Positions 41,296 to 44,916 of a stretch of DNA of 44,916 nt are shown piece after piece. Numbering within the stretch: position 1 is the stretch's first letter; each line of letters opens with the position of its first letter. Source of the stretch: Phycisphaerae bacterium (lineage in GTDB: Bacteria > Planctomycetota > Phycisphaerae > UBA1845 > PWPN01); NCBI GenBank assembly GCA_018003015.1, contig JAGNEZ010000053.1, positions 1 through 44,916 on the forward strand. Direction: 5' to 3'. The translations under genes were made by a program, and so were the position numbers. The notes beneath the pieces were generated by a model. The model was given only the letters and a program-made list of their open reading frames with translations. It was not told where the DNA came from and made no database searches.

Positions 41296-44200
41296 TCAGG
41301 AGCCCCGGGGCGGATGTCCCTTGACGTTCTTGAGATGTTCCCGCAGGGCGGGCAGCTTGGCAGGGGGGACCAGTTCGTCCCACTCCAGGAGCGGCTTGAC
41401 CGGCTGGAGAGCTGTGGCGGTGCGAAGCCGCAGGGTGATAATCTGCTGGGGGCGGACCGGGAATTGGTATGTCGGGCCATTGTCGAGCTTGCGGGGATGA
41501 TCGCCGACCAGGCTGGTGAGGGCGGCGTTGGTGTGTGGCAAATCGACGGTGACTGTCGCGATACCCGCCTGGCCGATGACCTCGAGCAGTCTGATTTCGA
41601 TGTCCTGGCCGTCGCGGCGTATGACCTCGACGATGACGTTGTCGGAGGTGCGTACGAACGAGGCGGTGGCGACCGGTTTGCAGTGATCGGCCAGGATGAC
41701 GGGGCAGTTGTATTCCCAGGCCAGCTGCGGGATTCGTGCGGTCGGCCAATCCGTGTCGTGGGCCACGAGGGCGTACTCGAAGCGGTGCGCGCCTTTGCCG
41801 CTGAGCCAGGCATTGGGATAGCCGTTGTACTTCTCGGTGGCATTGAGCAGATACAGGGCGGGGGTTCGGTGGTTGATTTCCCGTCCGGTCAAGCCGCGGT
41901 CGAGGATGGCCACGCCGCCTTTTCCGGGGGAGGCATAGTCGCTCCACCGCACTGTCGGGGTGATGCCCTCCACCTGGCCGTCGTCCCGGGAGAAGCCGAA
42001 GGGGATGCCGCGGCGGATTTCGGCGGGGGTTTCGGCGAGGGGGAATTCGGCGACGACGACGGTCCGGTTGGGGATATCGTTCAGTTCGGTCTCGAATTCG
42101 ATGCGTGGATGGTTCTTGAAGAAGCGTGTGATGCGTCGTCCGGTTCCACCTCCGTAGAACTCGCCTTGGGCCTCCACGGTCATAGCCAGCGGCCCCTCGG
42201 TGACGGTGACCGTCGACTTGGAGTCGCTCGAGGTGGCCAGGCGGGGGCGTTTCGGGCGAAGCTCGGTGAAGTCTCCCGGATCGTGGTCGCCGACGTGTTT
42301 CTCGGCGACCAAGACGTTGGCCGGCCCGCCGAGCATCTGGCGTCCGGACGGTTTCAGCTTGAGGCTGGTGAGGGCCCCGGTCGACGCGTCCAGTTGAGCG
42401 GTGTAGAAGTTCGTTTCGATGACCGGTGGCAGCGCGATGGTCTTGGGGGCCGGTGCCGCCCCGGTTGTGGTTTCGACGCCGAGCAGTCCGGTTGGGGGCA
42501 GGTCGAGGCGGCACAGCGTGGTCCCGTTGCCGGCGTCCTGGGACAGACCTTCGGCGAGGCGTATTCCGGGGCGCAGTTTCAGGCAGAGCGGATCGGTACG
42601 GAGCCAGTTTGCGGGGTTGAACAGGGTGACATTCGCGCCCTCGCCGGCGAGCTTGCGGGCGGCGGCATCCAGGGTAGCGGCGCTGTTGCGTTCGACCCAC
42701 TCGAAGCGGTCGCGTGCGTCCCATGAGGTCTGGTGCTCGAACACCATGCCGCCGGCGGCCCCCCACAGCGTGTTTCGGTCCATGTTCAGCAGCATCAGCA
42801 GCCATGCGTGATAGAGTTGCTGCGCGGGGTACTCGAAGTCGCTCTTGAGGCTGGCAATGGTGGCCAGGGTCTCGGCGGCCTGCAGGGCGTGTTCGTCACG
42901 GCGATACCAGCTCTTCACTCGCGGGTTCTGAATCCAGAAGGAATCGTAAGTGAAGTTCGTGTTGACGCGGACGGTGGGCAACTCGAGCTTGCCGGATTTG
43001 ATGTCGGGCAACACGGCATCGACATACGACGACAGGGTGCTGAAACGCAGGTCACAATCGGGGCGGTAGTCTTTCCATTGTTTCAGGAGCTCGGTCGGGT
43101 TCTCGCGCCGTGGCGGGGCCAAGGCGTAGTCGCCGTAGCCGCCGAGGATGAGCACGGGGAGTCCGGGTGACGTGTAGCCGACCTTCGAGGCGATGGCGCC
43201 GGCCATGCTGCGCAGCTGGGCTGGGGTGAGGGGTTCCCGGGCCGCGTAGCATCCGCCGATGTCGTCGGAGTAGTGGCCGGGCACGAGGGTGAGGATGCGT
43301 GAGCCGTCTGGCGATTCGGACCAGAAGATGCTCTTGTCGGTCCGGTTGCGGCGAGTGTAGATGAGGGCTTCGAGTCCGAGCTGAGTGCACAACTGGGCCA
43401 TCTGGTAGTGGGTACCGCACACATCGATCGCCCAGCAGAACCGCGGCCGGGCTCCCATGACCTGCTGCTGCCAGCGAAGTCCGTCAATACCCATTTTGGC
43501 CAGGGCCTCGCCGCCGGAGAGATTGATCGTCGGTTCGAGGAAGAACGCGTTGACCAGTTCGACGCGGCCCTGGGCGATGCGCTCTTTGAGCTCGGTGAAG
43601 CGTCGCGGCTCGAAGTTGCCGATCGCGATCATGTTATTGCACTCGGAGAGCGCGAAGCAGTAGTGGGTGTCATCGCGGACGCGGTCGAGGTGGTCGAGGT
43701 AGCTGTTGGCGCAGTAGTTTCGCTCGGTGGACCAGTTGGTCAGCCAGCCGCAGCTGGCGGGGTGGAAGTTGGGTACCACGAAGACCCGAGCGGGCAGAGG
43801 GGGGGACTTCTGCCGGCGTTCGGCGGCGGTGCGGGACCGATAGGCGTCATAGTCTCGGGCCGGTATCAGCCGCAGCCACACCAGGTTCATGACCGCCTGA
43901 CCGGGTTTCGTGGTGGGTTTGAGGGAGAGGGCGAGCGGTCCGGCGCGTCCGACCTTCAGGGTGCCGATTCGGGCAATCTCGTGGTCGAGCCAAGTGCCGG
44001 TATGTACCGCGATGGTGCCGGGCAAGATTTGGCCGTCGAGTGCCAGTTCGAACGCACTGCCTTCCGAGCCGGCCTGGCAGGAGTATCGCATCTCCACGAC
44101 GTACTCGCCGGAGTGATCCAGTGCTACCTGCCAGGAGAGCCATTCCGCCGCATCGGTCCAATAGCAGATATTGCCGACGCCCTCGAGCACCATGAACCGG

Positions 44201-44445
44201 GCGGTCTGGCCGTGGATTGCCGCGGTGCCAGCGTCGAGCTGGAGAATCCCGTCGGCCAGGGGTTTGACCACTGCCGGGGCACGCGTGGCCTGCTGCGCCA
44301 GGGTACTCGGCCCGGCCAGGGCCACGGCCAGAATGCAGGGGATGAGGTGGCCGGACCGTCGCCGGGGCTGAAGCATGTGGGTTGAACGCGATGCTACCGA
44401 AGCCGCGGGGGTCGCCGCCGAGGCAAAGCGAAGTGATGAGCGCAT
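41296..44445 (-). CDS. Large secreted GH38-like protein with altered metal site
   Basis: GH38 enzymes are zinc-dependent alpha-mannosidases. The 1049-residue product has an extended signal region (hydrophobic core at about 34-48), a carbohydrate-binding-like beta domain (about 60-195), a GH38-like catalytic barrel (about 220-520) and a long beta-sandwich C-terminal half typical of the family. The nucleophile region FCWAIDVCGTHYQM keeps Asp341, aligned with the IDPFG aspartate of GH38. The N-terminal HxDxGW metal motif is replaced by PASCGW (Pro229, Ser231), with His228 just before. The ATG at 44445 follows AAAGGA; ATG 44376 would give a shorter signal peptide. It converges on the oxidoreductase, 5 bases apart. 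Confidence 0.75.
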   Translation of the reverse strand: MRSSLRFASAATPAASVASRSTHMLQPRRRSGHLIPCILAVALAGPSTLAQQATRAPAVVKPLADGILQLDAGTAAIHGQTARFMVLEGVGNICYWTDAAEWLSWQVALDHSGEYVVEMRYSCQAGSEGSAFELALDGQILPGTIAVHTGTWLDHEIARIGTLKVGRAGPLALSLKPTTKPGQAVMNLVWLRLIPARDYDAYRSRTAAERRQKSPPLPARVFVVPNFHPASCGWLTNWSTERNYCANSYLDHLDRVRDDTHYCFALSECNNMIAIGNFEPRRFTELKERIAQGRVELVNAFFLEPTINLSGGEALAKMGIDGLRWQQQVMGARPRFCWAIDVCGTHYQMAQLCTQLGLEALIYTRRNRTDKSIFWSESPDGSRILTLVPGHYSDDIGGCYAAREPLTPAQLRSMAGAIASKVGYTSPGLPVLILGGYGDYALAPPRRENPTELLKQWKDYRPDCDLRFSTLSSYVDAVLPDIKSGKLELPTVRVNTNFTYDSFWIQNPRVKSWYRRDEHALQAAETLATIASLKSDFEYPAQQLYHAWLLMLLNMDRNTLWGAAGGMVFEHQTSWDARDRFEWVERNSAATLDAAARKLAGEGANVTLFNPANWLRTDPLCLKLRPGIRLAEGLSQDAGNGTTLCRLDLPPTGLLGVETTTGAAPAPKTIALPPVIETNFYTAQLDASTGALTSLKLKPSGRQMLGGPANVLVAEKHVGDHDPGDFTELRPKRPRLATSSDSKSTVTVTEGPLAMTVEAQGEFYGGGTGRRITRFFKNHPRIEFETELNDIPNRTVVVAEFPLAETPAEIRRGIPFGFSRDDGQVEGITPTVRWSDYASPGKGGVAILDRGLTGREINHRTPALYLLNATEKYNGYPNAWLSGKGAHRFEYALVAHDTDWPTARIPQLAWEYNCPVILADHCKPVATASFVRTSDNVIVEVIRRDGQDIEIRLLEVIGQAGIATVTVDLPHTNAALTSLVGDHPRKLDNGPTYQFPVRPQQIITLRLRTATALQPVKPLLEWDELVPPAKLPALREHLKNVKGHPPRGS

Positions 44446-44916
44446 GTCCGGTCCTTTCGTATTGCTGAGGCTTTCGTGGGTATGGGTGCCTGGCCCGATC
44501 ATCGAGGATCCTGCCCGCGTATGCGGTTATGGGTGCCGGGGGTCCAGGATAGCATGGGTGGGCACAGGATCAACTTGCCGTGTGCATGTCCGGCGTTTGG
44601 CCTTGCTTGCTTCCTGGGATGGGCGGACTCAACCGGATGGCTGGGGGCAGAGGGGGTTTCATCGTGTGATCGTTGACCGGGCGGGTGTTGATGGTGATGG
44701 GCCGCCGGTTGTGGTGTGATGGACGGTGGAGTACTCGCATGGCCGTGGAGGGCGTGGGCACGGACGACGTACTGCCGGAGCGGGGCTGGGGCGGAGGACC
44801 CTTACGGATTGCTGGGGGGGGGGGGAGGTGTGTCCTTGCGGTGTGGAGTCGCCGGCGGCTGGGGGGTTGGGCGACGTCAGCCGCCCGTTCGCCCCAGTCG
44901 TTTCTGGCCATCGGAA
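44446..44916. other. Gene-free end of the window
   Basis: This 471-base stretch upstream of the GH38-like gene shows no supported gene. Two plus-strand frames (from ATG 44719 and ATG 44739) and one minus-strand frame stay open, but their peptides are low in complexity. A run of 12 G residues lies at 44814-44825. A new gene may start here and continue outside the window. Confidence 0.45.
44814..44825 (+). repeat. Twelve-base G homopolymer
   Basis: An uninterrupted run of 12 G residues near the right edge, the longest homopolymer noticed in the window. If the plus-strand frames across it are coding, slippage would switch them. Confidence 0.6.

Noticed and set aside
41314-42726. 470-codon plus-strand frame opposite the GH38-like gene
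   Set aside because: Gly/Val/Asp-rich antisense shadow with no recognisable domain.
40625-42805. 726-codon minus-strand frame overlapping the oxidoreductase and the GH38-like gene
   Set aside because: It overlaps two supported genes, one of them on its own strand in another frame, and is Arg/Pro-rich without motifs.
44719-44916. Plus-strand frames open to the end of the window
   Set aside because: The peptides are low in complexity and cross a 12-G run; too short and too poor to call as a partial gene.

Overview
This 44.9 kb window is GC-rich bacterial chromosome that looks like a planctomycete, probably a Phycisphaerae-type lineage. The hints are an isolated pseudopilin with a C-terminal H-X9-DG motif, a CxxCGYDLTGL zinc-ribbon membrane protein, a DUF4838 protein, an unusual GH38-like secreted protein, LptF/LptG permeases with an enlarged LptF, and many secreted sugar-active proteins and lipoproteins. 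The taxonomic call is inference from gene content. No rRNA, tRNA, CRISPR array, transposase or phage gene was found.

Layout. (1) 296-12410 (+): a tight complex I operon, nuoE-F-G-H-I-J-K-L-M-N, with several ATGA stop/start overlaps. nuoA-D are not in the window. A fused methionine sulfoxide reductase (MsrB-MsrA) follows 31 bases after nuoN. (2) 13543-17998 (-): a DevC/DevA/DevB-like ABC exporter (permease, ATPase, membrane fusion protein) followed by a putative lipoprotein. (3) 18029-18913: an 885-base gene-free region with a Pho-box-like array of TTCA direct repeats in 11-bp phase, followed by a run of short perfect inverted repeats. (4) 18914-27682: a DUF3754 membrane protein, a 53-residue membrane peptide, a secreted glycerophosphodiester phosphodiesterase, an M55 D-aminopeptidase-like lipoprotein, a GH43-like beta-propeller, a DUF4838 protein, an MFS-acyltransferase fusion and a zinc-ribbon membrane protein. 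(5) 27887-30773 (+): two LptF/LptG-type permeases of the lipopolysaccharide exporter. (6) 30786-33085: a nucleoside 2-deoxyribosyltransferase-fold protein (-) and a pseudopilin (+). Ahead of the pseudopilin lies a strong -10 box with a perfect GntR-type palindrome on the start point. (7) 33149-36374 (-): an HlyD/ATPase/ABC-2 drug-exporter-type operon, divergent from (8) a response regulator at 36602-37945 (+) whose AAA+ domain has lost the GAFTGA loop and the Walker B acidic pair. (9) 38273-44445: a GH16 glucanase-like protein (+), a Gfo/Idh/MocA oxidoreductase (+) and a large GH38-like protein (-) with altered metal-site residues.

Taken together, the window encodes NADH-driven respiration and its oxidative repair, outer-membrane biogenesis (Lpt permeases, acyltransferase, oxidoreductase of a type often linked to lipid A), two tripartite exporters, and a set of secreted enzymes for polysaccharides, glycerophosphodiesters and peptides. 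The most unusual items are the Pho-box-like array with its structured neighbourhood, the degenerate sigma-54-type regulator, the GntR-type operator in front of a lone pseudopilin, the divergent GH38 protein, and families of 7-bp and hairpin repeats between genes.
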